Source of the DNA: Campylorhamphus procurvoides
Lineage: Eukaryota > Chordata > Aves > Passeriformes > Dendrocolaptidae
Length of the DNA stretch: 64,000 nt
Direction of reading: 5' to 3'
Assembly (NCBI GenBank): GCA_013396655.1
Contig: WBMV01004262.1
Location: 186,001-250,000, forward strand
Under the pieces are notes generated by a model that worked only from the letters and a program-made list of their open reading frames with translations, was not told the origin of the DNA and did not search any database. How positions within the stretch are numbered: the first letter of the stretch is position 1; every line of letters begins with the position of its first letter. Of the stretch, positions 12,336 to 24,680 are shown piece by piece. The position numbers were made by a program, and so were the translations under genes.

Positions 12336-15300
12336 ACACCATCCCACTGAGCAGTATCTACAATAAGGAGATTTTGTACTGAGATTTTGTAAGACAAATC
12401 CACAAATAGGCAATTTTCACCCTCTCTTCTTTCCCAATGTAACAAAAAGTATAGACAAGGGTTGCAGCCACACTCCTATGTTACTGCCCTGGTTCAGCCT
12501 GTTCAAGGATGTTGAAGCTTGTCTGCTTTTCGTAACAAGTTTTTAATGCCAGCCCTCACTTTTCTCTAGTCTTGGCAAAATTAAAGCCTCTAATGTCTTT
12601 ACCTGGGGCTGATCCAAGGCCCAGGGATCCCTTCCCTGCCCTCATCTGGCTCCCAGCAGGCTTCTGGCCACTACAGATCAGCTGGGCTCCCAGGAGCTAC
12701 GCCAGCGGTTTTGGTGGGAACGGCTGCCAGCTCTTGCATACAGGCTTTTCCCAAAAATATCTTCGGCACTTGCTTTGAGAACTGGTGTTCAGATATCTTC
12801 TATACCAAAGGTGCTGCCAAACATACAGCTAAAATAGACCTACCTCTTCTACAGTGCTTTATAGCATTGGATTTTAAAGTAGTTGACCAAGGATGCAAGC
12901 AAGGTCACATCAGGTGTACAGTGAAAAAGATGCATGGCATCAACATGCTCTGAGGTGATGCCAGGCAAAGGCTGTTATGTCTGAGGCCACAAACATCTCC
13001 AGCATTGCTGCTGCTCAAGGAGAGGTTCAGTTTGAAGAGTGTGAGAAGGTGAACATTAAGATAAATCCTGATTTACAACTCTAGAAATCAGCAATGAAAA
13101 TAATGCAGTGTAATCATTTTAACAGGTTTTTAAAGCAACACCAAAGCATGGCAGCGGCCATAACTCCTGCCTCTAGATTCCCAAGACAGCACTCATTTTT
13201 TCTAGACAACACCTATGACACTGTGTCTACAGTTCTAATAGAAGAATTCTTTCGTGTGAATATTATTGCTTTTGAAGGGAAATTCGAAACACAACTCTCA
13301 AAATTAGATGATTGTTTAATAATGTGGGACCTTCATTCAGACAGATATTTCATTGTATTGGGCACAAAGTGCAATTTTAAGATGTCCATCACTTAATATA
13401 GGCTCTATCTTTACAATGCTATAGGCGTTAAAATGCAATTAGATGAGAAACTTCTTCAGCTAGCACTGTGCAATGCTCTGCTTCTGATAACAAGTCCTGG
13501 TGTAGGCATAACTTAAGTAGGAAAGTATTGAGGTAGATTCTCTTTGAGGAAATCCCTTTGGCCAACAGAACACTGCTAACATCAGCAACAATGATTTTGA
13601 CTCCAGAAACCAAAGCAGGCAGAACCTGCTCTAGGCAATCCTGACAATCTTTCATTTGTTATCCTGGGGCTGAAGAATTTGCTTTTTACAAGAAAGCTTA
13701 CCAAAGAGACTTGGTATTTATTAGTCTGAACACTGTCAGCAAACTCTACCCTCCTCTACTGCTTCAGGATCTGAAATCCCTGCAATGCAGATCCCTAGTT
13801 ACCATCTGTAGGCCAAAAAGTCAACATTGCCATTTACTTCAATCACCAAATATTTATTTCATGTTTGAAGGACTCCCATGTAGGACAAAGGGAAATTGCA
13901 TTTCTTAATGCAATAAAATCACATTGCCATGTTTTTCTAGAAAGAAGCAGTCCTATGGACTCTCCTGACTTTTCTGTGTTATGTAATCTACTCTATGTAT
14001 TTGCTGGGAAAAGCAATGAGAGAGAGGAAGAGGTACATCAGGTGCTAGTAAATAAAGCATACAAATTCCCAGGACACTAACTCTCCTTTTTTAACTATCT
14101 GGGCGAAAAAATCTGCAATGCATATGAAAGGAGACAGGTTGATAGAGGAAAATAATACTCCTACTTTTCCATGGAACTTCCAAGGACAGGTGTACTCAAA
14201 TTCATGAATTTTGCTTCACTGTTCCTTATTTTTTTTTCACTTGGGCCTTTCAGTGAAGTTACAGTCCGTGGCAAAGAATAAGCATTGTACCAATAAAAAA
14301 GCTTTCTATTTAAAGGGAACTAAAACTATGCCCTTATCTGTTACAAGGGAATACACCAACATTAGCAGAGCAGTTCAGCATTCCCACTGCTGTTGTAAAA
14401 GATAAACATTTTTTCTGTACAGCAATATAAATGTAGCCTAAGTTAGATATAATTAGTTATAATTTTCCCAAGAAATTGTGTGGGGAAAAAAACCCTAAAC
14501 TTTAAAAAAACAGTAAAATGTAAGAAGAAAAGAAATATTGCTGAAATCTAAGATGCCAGGAAATGTGTTTCAAAAACTCAGATGTTTTTATAAAGCATAG
14601 TGATCTTTGCAAAAAAATAATCCCCACTGCTCATAAAAATGATGAAATGATACAGTTGCAAAGAGTTTGCACACCCTCTTCCTGCCTACCCATGATTGCA
14701 TATTTAACCTCAGCATTAAAAATGTGAGAGAGTTAGAAGTATTTTTTAATTCTGTTGCTATTCAGGCAAACAGGCTATTTCCAAGATATATTTGTGTTGT
14801 AAAGGTTAGTTCCAAAGTGCTCAATGTCCACAGCAGGGTTCAGATATTCAGAAGAGCAAAAACCACAGTTTCCACTACCTCAGTGGAAGGCAGTGGGTAC
14901 TCAGTAGTCCTGGAAATCTGGCCTGTCTATTTGAATACCTAATTTAGGTAACTGAGCATTGGTGCTGAGTCCTTTTGCAGAGCTCTCTTACAGGACAAAC
15001 AAATTAAAAATAGAACTTACATCTTGAATTCTATGTGCAGCTCTTTGTCCCCTTTTCAAAAATAAAAGAATAGAAAGAAAAAAATGTCAGAAATTACAAC
15101 GATGTGCAAAATTAGGTATTGACTTCTGTAGAGCGAGCTAGATTTAAAGTACCTGTCTTGGAAAAAAAAACATAAAGGGATGTATGATAGAGAAATAAAA
15201 TGTCATGAAGAGTACAGAGAAGATGAACAGCGAATGATTATTCACTACTTTTCATAGTCCAAGGACTAGAAAGTATCTATCAGATTAGATAAATTAATGG

Positions 15301-15939
15301 GGAAAAATCCATCAAAATTATCAAAAACAAAGGTGCAGCTTTTTATTTAAGTGGTCATTAAACTGCAAACTGATCAAAACTGTGAAATATACTGGGGAAA
15401 AGATCACTTTAAACTTGTTCTGGTTTTCCTTAAGTGTCTGCTACTGGCAGAGAAGTGGTAGTGGCCTTCATGGACTTTTGGCTGGACCCAGTGCAGCAGT
15501 TCTAGTTCTTATAAATGGTTAGGCAATTCAAATAGCAGGGAACCAGACCCATGATGCAAGAGGTCACTTCATCTCTCTGCAGTTCATGGCTGAATAAACA
15601 GATCAGTGAGTAGGAGTTGAGAGGTAAATTAACTTTTGTATTCAGCACTGGCAGAAAGATACTACAGCATCATATCTAATTCTAGTAATTGTAATTTTTA
15701 GAGAATGTCAGGACCTTGAAGAGAATGCAATAAAAAGAGCTACCAGAAAGACTGAGACTTTACTTATCAAAGAGAGAAAAAGAAGGATTTACCCATGCTT
15801 TGGAAAAAAAGAAAATCAAAAGAAAGAAAATTGGTCAGTCAAGGGGTTTTTAATCTACTGAGAAAATAAAGAAGAGCTGAAAATTAAATCCACAAACATT
15901 CAGACTGGAAATACTGCAGACAAGGAGAAGGAAAGTGTT
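12336..15939. other. Unique noncoding DNA
   Basis: No supported gene or mobile element. A modestly GC-richer patch lies at about 12,580-12,770. A 100-codon open frame at 13,094-13,396 has no recognisable domain. Confidence 0.65.
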
Positions 15940-15978
15940 ATTTGGTTGTTTTGGTTTGGTTTGATTTGGTTTGGTTTG
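15940..15978 (+). repeat. (TTTGG)n-like low-complexity repeat
   Basis: Tandem ttggt/ttgat units with a few substitutions, T/G-rich on this strand. Confidence 0.85.
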
Positions 15979-17269
15979 GAAGGGGTTGGATTTTTTCCCT
16001 TCTCAAGGGAAGGGAATGTTAAAACATTAGAGAAAATTACAAAAGAAGTGGTGGATTTTTCATCTCTTAATATCTTCAAACAGAAACTATTTTTCCAATC
16101 AAGCATGTTGTTGTATTTTATACAGGATTAACAGGTTAAAGAAACCCACCACATACAAAATAGAAGGATAGCCTGTTTCTTCAAATGGCCCTGCCTAGGG
16201 CCATAGTTGAATTGGTGATTGTAAAGAATCCCTCCTCCTGTGTGCATTCCCCTCAGTGCCTCCCTCCAGTCATGCCAAGCCTATGTCTCTTCACTTATCC
16301 TGAACAGCAAACACATACTTTTAAACTCCAAGTTCTCTTTGATAGATTTGTGTAATCTTCATAAACAACTTTCCATATGCAGCTGCCATTGCTGGTTGGT
16401 TCTGGAAGTGATTCTACCAGTGAGGAATTATTCAAATCACTGAGCAGTGCTATTAAAGTCAGTTAATATTTTGGTTTGCTATTGTTTCTCTAAGTTTGAA
16501 CAATATGCAGCAGAACCAACTTTGGTCTATGGAGCCTGATGAGCTTTCTTAGCTGTCTGTGTACCTACACCTTCTCCACTGGGGAAGCACAGATATGTAG
16601 GTGCTTGTAATTCTACTCACTTTTTCAGTAAAATCAGTCACAACACCAGCAGAAGTCAGAGTTCTTATTTTTTATGATTATTATTTTTTTTTTATTAATA
16701 ATTCCATGTAACATTCAGCAATGTAGTCAAGTCAGGATGCAGCCCCACCAGCCTCTCTGTTACACAGACCTTGCGAGGTCCTACATGGAGTAATGTTAAT
16801 CATAAGATCAATATAAAATCTCAAAGTCTTCCACGAGGGATCTCAAAAAATCATATATTCTACTACTGCATTTCAGAAACAAAATATACAAACTATGTAA
16901 TTTCTAGCAGATACTTGTCTGAAGGGCTCAAGTTAAATAGGTTCTGGAACCTGCCAACACTTAACACCTCTGCCATGAATATTTATCTTGGAAGAACCTT
17001 CTTCCATTCAGGAAGTTAAAAAAGACCAGTTCCTTTCAGGACATTCAAGCTTCTGCTTTCTGGACCCTCTCCTAGAGGTCCACACCCTCCTTAGAATACA
17101 ACTGGACTGGACTCCAGCGAAGGTCATTCAAACCTGAAGTGAATTGAATTGAAGGATCATATCACATGACTTCTAGGCTCTACTCGAGTTTATATCCAAT
17201 ATGGTGACATTCCCATTTTTTCAGCAAACATGTTCATCTTCCAATTCAACATAATTCTTTTTTCCCCCA
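15979..17269. other. Unique AT-rich noncoding DNA
   Basis: Nothing recognisable. A T/A-rich stretch lies at 16,665-16,705. The last few hundred bases might be the further-decayed 3' part of the ancient LINE that starts clearly near 17.3 kb, but similarity is too weak to claim. Confidence 0.55.
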
Positions 17270-18095
17270 CCCTGTAGATCTGCTGTCTAGTCAATTGTTC
17301 CACACCATGAAATTGTTTTTCCACCAAAGAGTAGAAACTGGTACTTTTGCTTATTTTCTTCAAGTAGCATTACCCTAGTTTAGAGCATTTCTCCAGTTAC
17401 TTTCTATTTTCCTTGAATTTTACTCCTGCCTCCAGCGTATGTATGTGCTTTCTAATTATCATGTCCTCTACAAATTTGGTAACTCAGTTTTATCAACCAC
17501 CCAGCCTACTTACAACAGCATTAGATGGCACCTGATCAGGACACAGTCCAATGCAACTTTTCTTTATTCATTCTTCCTGTGGAAGTGTGAAAAATTATGA
17601 GCCTCTTGGAAAATTTATCTCAGCATCTTCCATAGACTCTCTATGCTATGGTTTCCTAACCCACTTGCTTAGTGCATAATACAGTGTCAAAAGACTTCAG
17701 TCAAGACGTATGTTTCTGTATCTACTGCTACTACACAGTCTGAAAAGTTTATTACTGTTTGTATGGTGTGAAATTAGATTGTTCTTCCCTGATGAATCTG
17801 TACTGATTGTTACTCAACTCATACTGCAAAATCTGCTCATTATTGCCAGTATTTCCTAGACATTTGAATTAAACTGGATAATCTACCTTGTCCATGGTTT
17901 GTGGGGTTTTTTTTAAATTAAGTATATAATTTTTAGCCTTCCACTGCCTTGTGTGTCCTTCACTTTTTCTTAAATATGACTGCTAGAGCTTCTGAGATTG
18001 CTGCAGCCAATTATTTAAGTCTTCTAGGATGAAGTTCATTAAGGCTACTCAAATTGAAATAACTCCTTTAAGAACTCTCTAACTTCTTTTTTGCA
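17270..18095 (-). mobile_element. Ancient CR1/L3-type LINE, RT-region remnant
   Basis: The minus strand is a highly decayed reverse-transcriptase region of an old CR1/L3-clade LINE. Read on the plus strand, short blocks occur in the order expected for that family. They are the tcctctacaaatttggtaac block, tagtgtcaaaag-type sequence (here cagtgtcaaaagacttc), gaaattagattg, a gatgaatctgtactgattg block, and the block around 17,990-18,050 with ttctgagattgctgcagcca and tctaggatgaagttc. Many indels and no open frame remain. Elements of this type are common in turtles and crocodilians, so the insertion probably predates modern birds. Borders are approximate. The 3' part beyond 17,270 is uncertain. Confidence 0.68.
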
Positions 18096-18373
18096 TATTT
18101 GAGGCTGAGATACTAACTTCTTCATGGTGATTTGAACCGTAGCCATCTACTCAGAACTTACCTGGTTTCTTCATTTGAAACAGAGAGATTTAACACTTTG
18201 ATCTTCTCAAAGTGAAAGTGCAGCACTCTTCTTTCCTTGGTCAGAAAAAAGTCACTCATTTTGAAGGGGCAGCAGCTTGCCCAGCTCACAGTGTGCAAAA
18301 CAGTGATTGTTCCCAACATGGCATTATTGTGCCTTTCTGCTACCTATGTTGTGGTTTTAACTTACTAGGAGCA

Positions 18374-18959
18374 TGTATTTGCAGATGGATTCCTTTGTAC
18401 TGCTATGCTGACTGGGGCTGTGTTTAAGATTTATGTTGAATACAGTGACGATACTATAGAGATGTTTTTGTTATCGCTGAGCAGTGCTTGCACAGAGCCA
18501 AGGCCTTATATACTTTTCATACTGCCATGCTGGTAAGGAAACTTGAGGGTACATAGGAAACTGGGAGGAGACACAGCCAGGACAGCTGACACAAATTGAC
18601 CAGAGGGATATTCCATACCATATAGCATAACGCTCAGCATATGAAGTGGGGGGAAGAAGGAAGCATTGGTGGATGTTTGGAGTGATTGCACTTGTCTTCC
18701 CAAGTAACTATTACATGCGATGGACCCCTGCTTTCCAGAAGGGGGCTGAACACCTGCCTGCCCATGGGAAGTAGTGAAAGAATTCCTTGCTTCACTTTTC
18801 TTTCATACGGGGCTTCTACTTTCCCTATTTAACTGTCTTTATCCCAACCCATGAGTTTTCTACCTTTTGCCCTCCTGATTCTCTCTCCAGTCCCACTGGT
18901 GGGGGAGTGAATGAGCAGCTGCATGGTACTTGCGGGCTGGCTGGGGTTAGAGCATAACA
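18374..18959 (+). mobile_element. ERVL-type solo LTR, plus orientation
   Basis: This matches the avian ERVL LTR group and the better-preserved copy at 41.25 kb. Shared blocks in order are a start near 18,374, gccaaggcctt, cacagccaggacagctgac, atattccatacc, a cttcccaagtaac block, gctgaacacctgcctgcc, aactgtctttatcccaac and a terminal ctggctggggtta...ataaca. No internal gag-pol sequence adjoins it on either side, so it is probably a recombined solo LTR. The 3' end (18,959) is clear, while the 5' end is estimated by alignment to the 41-kb copy. I could not find a convincing target duplication. The element is old, and the promoter-like TATA region is degraded (gcatatgaag). Confidence 0.82.
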
Positions 18960-18973
18960 GCCTCCTAATCTAT

Positions 18974-19052
18974 GGTAACATGACATTACAACATGACATA
19001 ACATAACATATAACATCACATCATAACATTATACCATACCATACCATATCAC
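18974..19052 (+). repeat. Imperfect (ACATA)n / (CATAC)n microsatellite
   Basis: Units such as acatgacat, acataacata and taccataccatacc begin about 15 bp after the LTR 3' end. The array is degenerate throughout. Confidence 0.85.
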
Positions 19053-22000
19053 AAGCAAGCCACTTACATGGAAGGCTTGAATGGGGCTTAGCTCCCTGGT
19101 CTAGAGAATATCCAATTACTTTTATAAACGTAAACAGCATCAATCCAAGAGGTGCAGGGAAACCCTCACTTCATAACACTTTATTGCCTGGTGATTAAAC
19201 TAACAAGTTGGAAGACCTGGGAGGCTGAATATCTACTTTCCTTTCCCCAGTCGATGAAAAGATGCAATTTTGATTTTCATTCTCAGATGAGGACTCCAAA
19301 TTACTTGACTACTGCAAATATAGACAATATTTCTCCCCCTCAATTTTAGCAAGATAGAACTTGTGTGTTTTAGATATCTGACCCCAGAAAAGAAGCCATG
19401 CTTTGGAGCCCATTTGGCAAAAGCCAGATTTTTTTCATCTTTGTATCTGAGCTAGGAATTGAGCCCCTATCTCGCCTTGAGGTTTCTTACTGAGTTGTTC
19501 TGAGGCTGCTTTGCCTATCCTCTACTTTCCTGCCAGCAGATGGGCTAGTGTGGCTTACACTGTTTAGGTACCTGGATGTTTCAGTACAGGGAGGTAAGTG
19601 AAACCACTGATTCAAGTAGGCAATAAATCAATTAAAAGTAATTTGATTCATAATATAGATAATCCTAAAACAAGCCATGGTCAGTCAGTTCCTGCAGTGG
19701 CTCCACTGCAAGGATGCAGCAGGGACACCACATGAGGCTTCCAGAAGGGCTGGCTGGGTTTGGCTATACATCTTCTGCAGTAAGCAAAGTTAAATTTTAA
19801 TTCTAAAGTGAAAGCCTCCATCAGACTCGATTTCATGGTGATTAGAGCAGTGAATATTGAATTTTTTTTGAGAAAAAAAATGCATTTGTAGCCCCAGGCC
19901 ATTGCTGTTTCCTAGGAGAGTACTTTGTTGTCTGAAGGCAATGGATCCTTTCACTCTATCAATAACTTCTTGGAGAAGGTTTCCAACTCAGCAACAACCT
20001 TTCTTTTTCCCCCCTCACGCTAAAATCCTGCTCTGGTATGATCTGAACTGATGGCAAAAGTAACTTCAGGGTTCCTGTTATCTGCATGGAAATCATAACC
20101 CATGGGCCACAGAGATCGATGTGGCAGATCTGTTGAAACAAGTGTAGCTATTCCCACAAAGGACTGCCACCTTCTTTTGTAGGGCCATAGAGTTTCCTCT
20201 ACAAGAACGCAGGACTACAGCTCTGTTGAAATTTATTCTACGTTCTTTTGCTTTTCATATGATGTTTACCTCAGAGTATTCCTAAATTACTAGTAAAACA
20301 GGTGACTTATTAAAATACACATTTGTGGCTAGGTGTGTGGGTTGCATGCTATTTTTGTAGAAAATGTGTTACGTAGTTAGGTCTTTTTACTAAATTCTGA
20401 GAGGATGTTTTATTATCCTCTCTTTTTATATATACATATATGTAATGTAACCATTAATTACAATTCTTATGAGCTTAAAGAAAAGGTACAATACCTTTTA
20501 GCACTGGGCTTATATTAGGGAAAACAGATGACAAATATATAAGGATATATATGTGCATAGGGTATGTTAAAATAATTAAATAAATACAGGAAATCCAACA
20601 GAATTGATGAGTTTTTATCCTAAATACGAGTGAAGGAAATAAGAAACTTGCTGCCCCATGAATTAATTATAAATACTTCTTCTTTATGGCATATGCTTTT
20701 GATATGCATGCAGTGAACAAGTTCCTGCACAGCCATGCTTTGTGCAAGTAGTCTGTGAGATTTAGGTGGCTGGGACATCCAACACATCATTGTGGAAAGT
20801 GGGCTTATTATGCTAAAGTCTTCTGCCTTTGTCCGAAATTGTAATTCTCTTTTCTCTATCATTTAAAAACAAGAATTTAAATACCTCTTTACTTTTTATA
20901 AGCCTTAATGTAACGATGTTGAGCAGAAGTTGAAAATATTTAGTCAGTTTTCATGGAATAAGTATCATATGCCCTGGCTGTTAAACTGAGACATGCTCGT
21001 AAGGGCCTTATTTCTGAACAGAGAGAAGTTTTATCTCTGCACCCATCCTTTTTATTGAATTGTTTCCATCTCCCAAAACAATTTCTATTCTGAAAACATG
21101 TCCTAAATTCAAATGATTACGTTAAGGATTGTGCCTGTTTCGGGGGATGGCTATGGTGGAGAAGTGTGTGCCTTCTGCATTCACTGCCTATTGGGGTGAG
21201 GAATGGTGAGATGCAAAATGGGCCAGAGTTCAGCTGGCGTAATTCAATAGCAGAAGTTTTGAAATCAGTGGCTGTCTACTGGCTTATGTCAGCTCTTCAA
21301 AAACTGAGGCAAAAGCCCAGCTTTCAGCTAGCTGAATTTTGGAGATGTCTGGAGCCAGCTTTGCAACTCAAGTTTCTCAGTATTAACTTCACAGAATGAG
21401 GGAGGGAAGTGAGATAAAACAGTTAAATGTGAAGTTTTCACAGTCCAATTAATTTTTAATTTTAAAGAACATCCTCTTGTGGCCTTTCCAGCCCCTGTTG
21501 CCATGCTTTATGAGCATCTTACAACTACAGTTAATGCATGCAATATAATAACAAACATGTTCTAGACTACTTAAAGAAATTTGGGCAAAGAATGCTAAGG
21601 ATCTAAATAAGAAATCCAAAATCCACAAAGCCTAGCATCTGAAACACACAGGCCTGTTGGAAAAGTCCATGTAAGTGGCTGAGCTTAGTCATATCAAACA
21701 ATGTCTGGTTTCTACCCAGGCAGCACTACTGAAGTGGAAGGTTTTATGGTTTTCCCCATCCCTTCCAGCTCTCCTTCACATGCCTGGATAAACCTGTGCA
21801 TGTGTGGTGAGCACAGAGAGGCAACATTTTTTGTTTACTGTAGTCACTGAGAGTCACATTCAGATCAGGACAGGTCATGGGAAACTATGACCTTAAGCAA
21901 GAGTAAGCACCCTTAAAATCCAGCTGACTTGGTGAACTCAACAATATCAGAAGTAAGGAACTCTGGAATAGCATTTGGAAAATAGCTTTTGCACCTTAAT

Positions 22001-24359
22001 ATCTTTATTGCTACATAGTGACAGGGTGTTGAATCTGATGCCTTTGTCCCTGTAAAGGTGGAGTTTACAGTCGTATTTTGTCCCATGATTAAATTCAGTC
22101 TGGTAATGGCTTAAAAATTATGTATTTCCCAGACTGACCTGGATGGGAGACACAGGAATGGCTTATACTGCGTTAAAGTATATGAGTTGTTTATTTGTGT
22201 TTCCAACATTAAAATTATGTTTCTAACATAAAGATTATTCCAAACTCAATATTAGCAGTTTCACTAAAGTACTAGGAATGACATTCCCACCTGCAAGAGT
22301 CAAGCTAAAACAGATGTTCTCAGAGCAGTTTAAACTCGGACTTGGAGTAAAGGCTACCTATCCAATTCCTGTGGTCTCTTCCACAAAATCTGTCACACTG
22401 TAAGGAGTCAAAATCCTCCTGGTTCCATGCTGTTAAGATTTCCATACAATATAGAGTTTGCAAGCTCACTTCCACATATGTGAAGGATCAGGGCAGTGAG
22501 ATATGGTCATAGTGGCATGTAGCCTCTACGCTGAGAGATGAGGCAGGCCCTGATTCTCCACTGGGCTGACAGAGATGCCTGTGGGAACTGCAGGACACCT
22601 CCAGGTCATCCCCAAATGCAGAAGTAATACAACCTATGTAATTTGTGACAGGTGTCCATCAAAATTACACCTATAGACTGCTGCTGGTGAACTGCCTACA
22701 GCTTTTCCCAGACAAGGTACTCCAGGGCTTCTTTTCCTAAGAGCTATGAAATTTATCAAGTTGTGAAAAATAATTTTAAAATGCTGTTGCCTTAGCTTTA
22801 GGAGCCTTTTGGCTACAGTACTGTCCCATCATTTCGGCAGAGTAATGGATGAGAATTCCAGCTTCCAATGATTAACTATTTGACCCTGGGAATGTGGACT
22901 TGAGCAGTCAAAGCAGGAAAAGAGAACAAAAATGTAATGGTCTGTTATTTCAAACTCCATAAATGAAGGTGTGAAGTCACAGTGGGGGAAGAACAGACAT
23001 TTAATATTAGATTGTTAATATACATCCCAGGAAGAGTACAGAGCAGAATATAGTCCAGCCTAAAAAGGGCTGAGATTGGGAAGAAGTCATGATAATCTTT
23101 TCCTCAGTGACATTTTTTACTGTATCCATTTTAAAAATAAAATTAAAAAAATAATTAGTGATGATCAGTGGCAGAATTTACTCGTATTCTTTACACACAG
23201 GAAGATAAGTCCCTAGAAGCTGGTCCTAGAAAAAACTTCAGCCATTGGTTAACACCTTTTCTTACTCTCTGTGAATCAGGGGGGTGGGAGGAGACGCAGA
23301 GTATCTTGGCCAAGAGGCCATCTTCTGCCCTTTTATGAAACCAGCTTCTGATAAGAACTCCTTCATTTGTTACATGTTCAGTGATGGCTTTTTCTGAGCT
23401 TTTTCTTGTAGTTTGCTCACAAGTTAATTGCATCTCCCTTTGTGGGTCTTTGCTACTGTTTTTGGTGCTCCTTGAGTGCCTCCCACATCACTGTGCAATA
23501 TTAGTTTTTGTGTTGAAAACCTCTTTGTCCAACTCACTGAAGCTTTGAACACCACAAGGCATTCAACCAGTTTACTATGACTTTGTCAGGTTTCAACACA
23601 CAACTATGTCACTGCAATTTACGTGCCAAAAAGCTGCAAAACAGTTCTGCTGGAAAACAACTAGCAAATGTCTGCAAGGTGAAGAAAGCAATCTGTTTTT
23701 GTCATACCATACAGCTGCCCAGCACACCCCAGACTGGCTCTTAATGGATACCAGTCTCATCTTACACCAAAACTCATCAGTGGCTTTGTGAAAACCTTTC
23801 CTAAATACATCAATGGCAAAGTTATTTCTTCATCACAACCTGAGTGAGTGAGTCCAATGAGCTGAGGGAAGCCTCTCTCTTCAGCCCTTATGGCTTTGGT
23901 GGCTGGTCTGTACTAGCTCCTCTCCAACAGAGCTGGAGAGTTTTAAGAGTTGCTTGTGCTCCTAAAAAGACCTGAGTCCTTTCTCCTGCCTCATGGCCAG
24001 AGTTGTTGTCAAAGACATGCCTAGTAACAAGATGTTTCCTGGCAGAAATCAGGTAAAAAAATTAAACTGTGTATTGAGCTGCAGTGCCAGTCCCACAAAT
24101 GGGTGGGATTTCTCCAGGAAGCTGGGGCTGTGCTTCCCCCACCCCCACCACTTCCCGGCCGGACACCAGCTTCCATTGCCACCCACTGTGGCCACTTCCT
24201 ACCGCTCCACAGCAAACCACCAGCATCTAAATGGCACACTCGGCACCACATCTGTTAGCATTTAGCCCAAGTGTTGGCTGCCCTTCCTAATAATTCATCT
24301 CAAATAGGCTAAAGCAGCAAGCGGGTGTTCATTCTCTTGCTCTCTTTTTTTTCCCCATT
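19053..24359. other. Unique noncoding DNA
   Basis: No supported gene, RNA or transposon. An AT-rich simple stretch lies at about 20,425-20,445 and 20,535-20,550. Open frames are short and unrecognised. Confidence 0.65.
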
Positions 24360-24680
24360 GTGCCATTCAAAAGCCTCCGAAGCTGCTAAAGCCACAAAAA
24401 TGCTAGAGTGATTATTGGCCAATGTCAGACTTATTTTGGAGTGGTTGTCTTATATTGGGTGACATATTATTTACCTTTCTTATCTAAGCTTAATAGAGTT
24501 AGACAAATCAGCGCTTCCTGACGGGAGGCTGCTAAAACATGATTGAATGAGCAGTGTTGTTAGGAGAGCATATGTGCCTGAGCTCTGGTGTATTCTAACA
24601 GCTAAACTCCAGTGCTTCTGTTGTGACATTATATTTCTAGCTTTACTGTCAGCTTAACACTGTCTGACGTAGCAAAATTT
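24360..24680. promoter_or_regulatory. Candidate conserved noncoding segment with twin CCAAT palindrome
   Basis: A repeat-free segment holding the perfect palindrome attggccaat (24,414-24,423), which presents a CCAAT box on both strands. GATA-like ttatct and several preserved CpGs (ccgaag, agcgct, gacggg, gacgta) follow. This density of CpG and factor-like motifs is unusual for the surrounding decayed AT-rich DNA. No conservation data were available. Confidence 0.24.
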
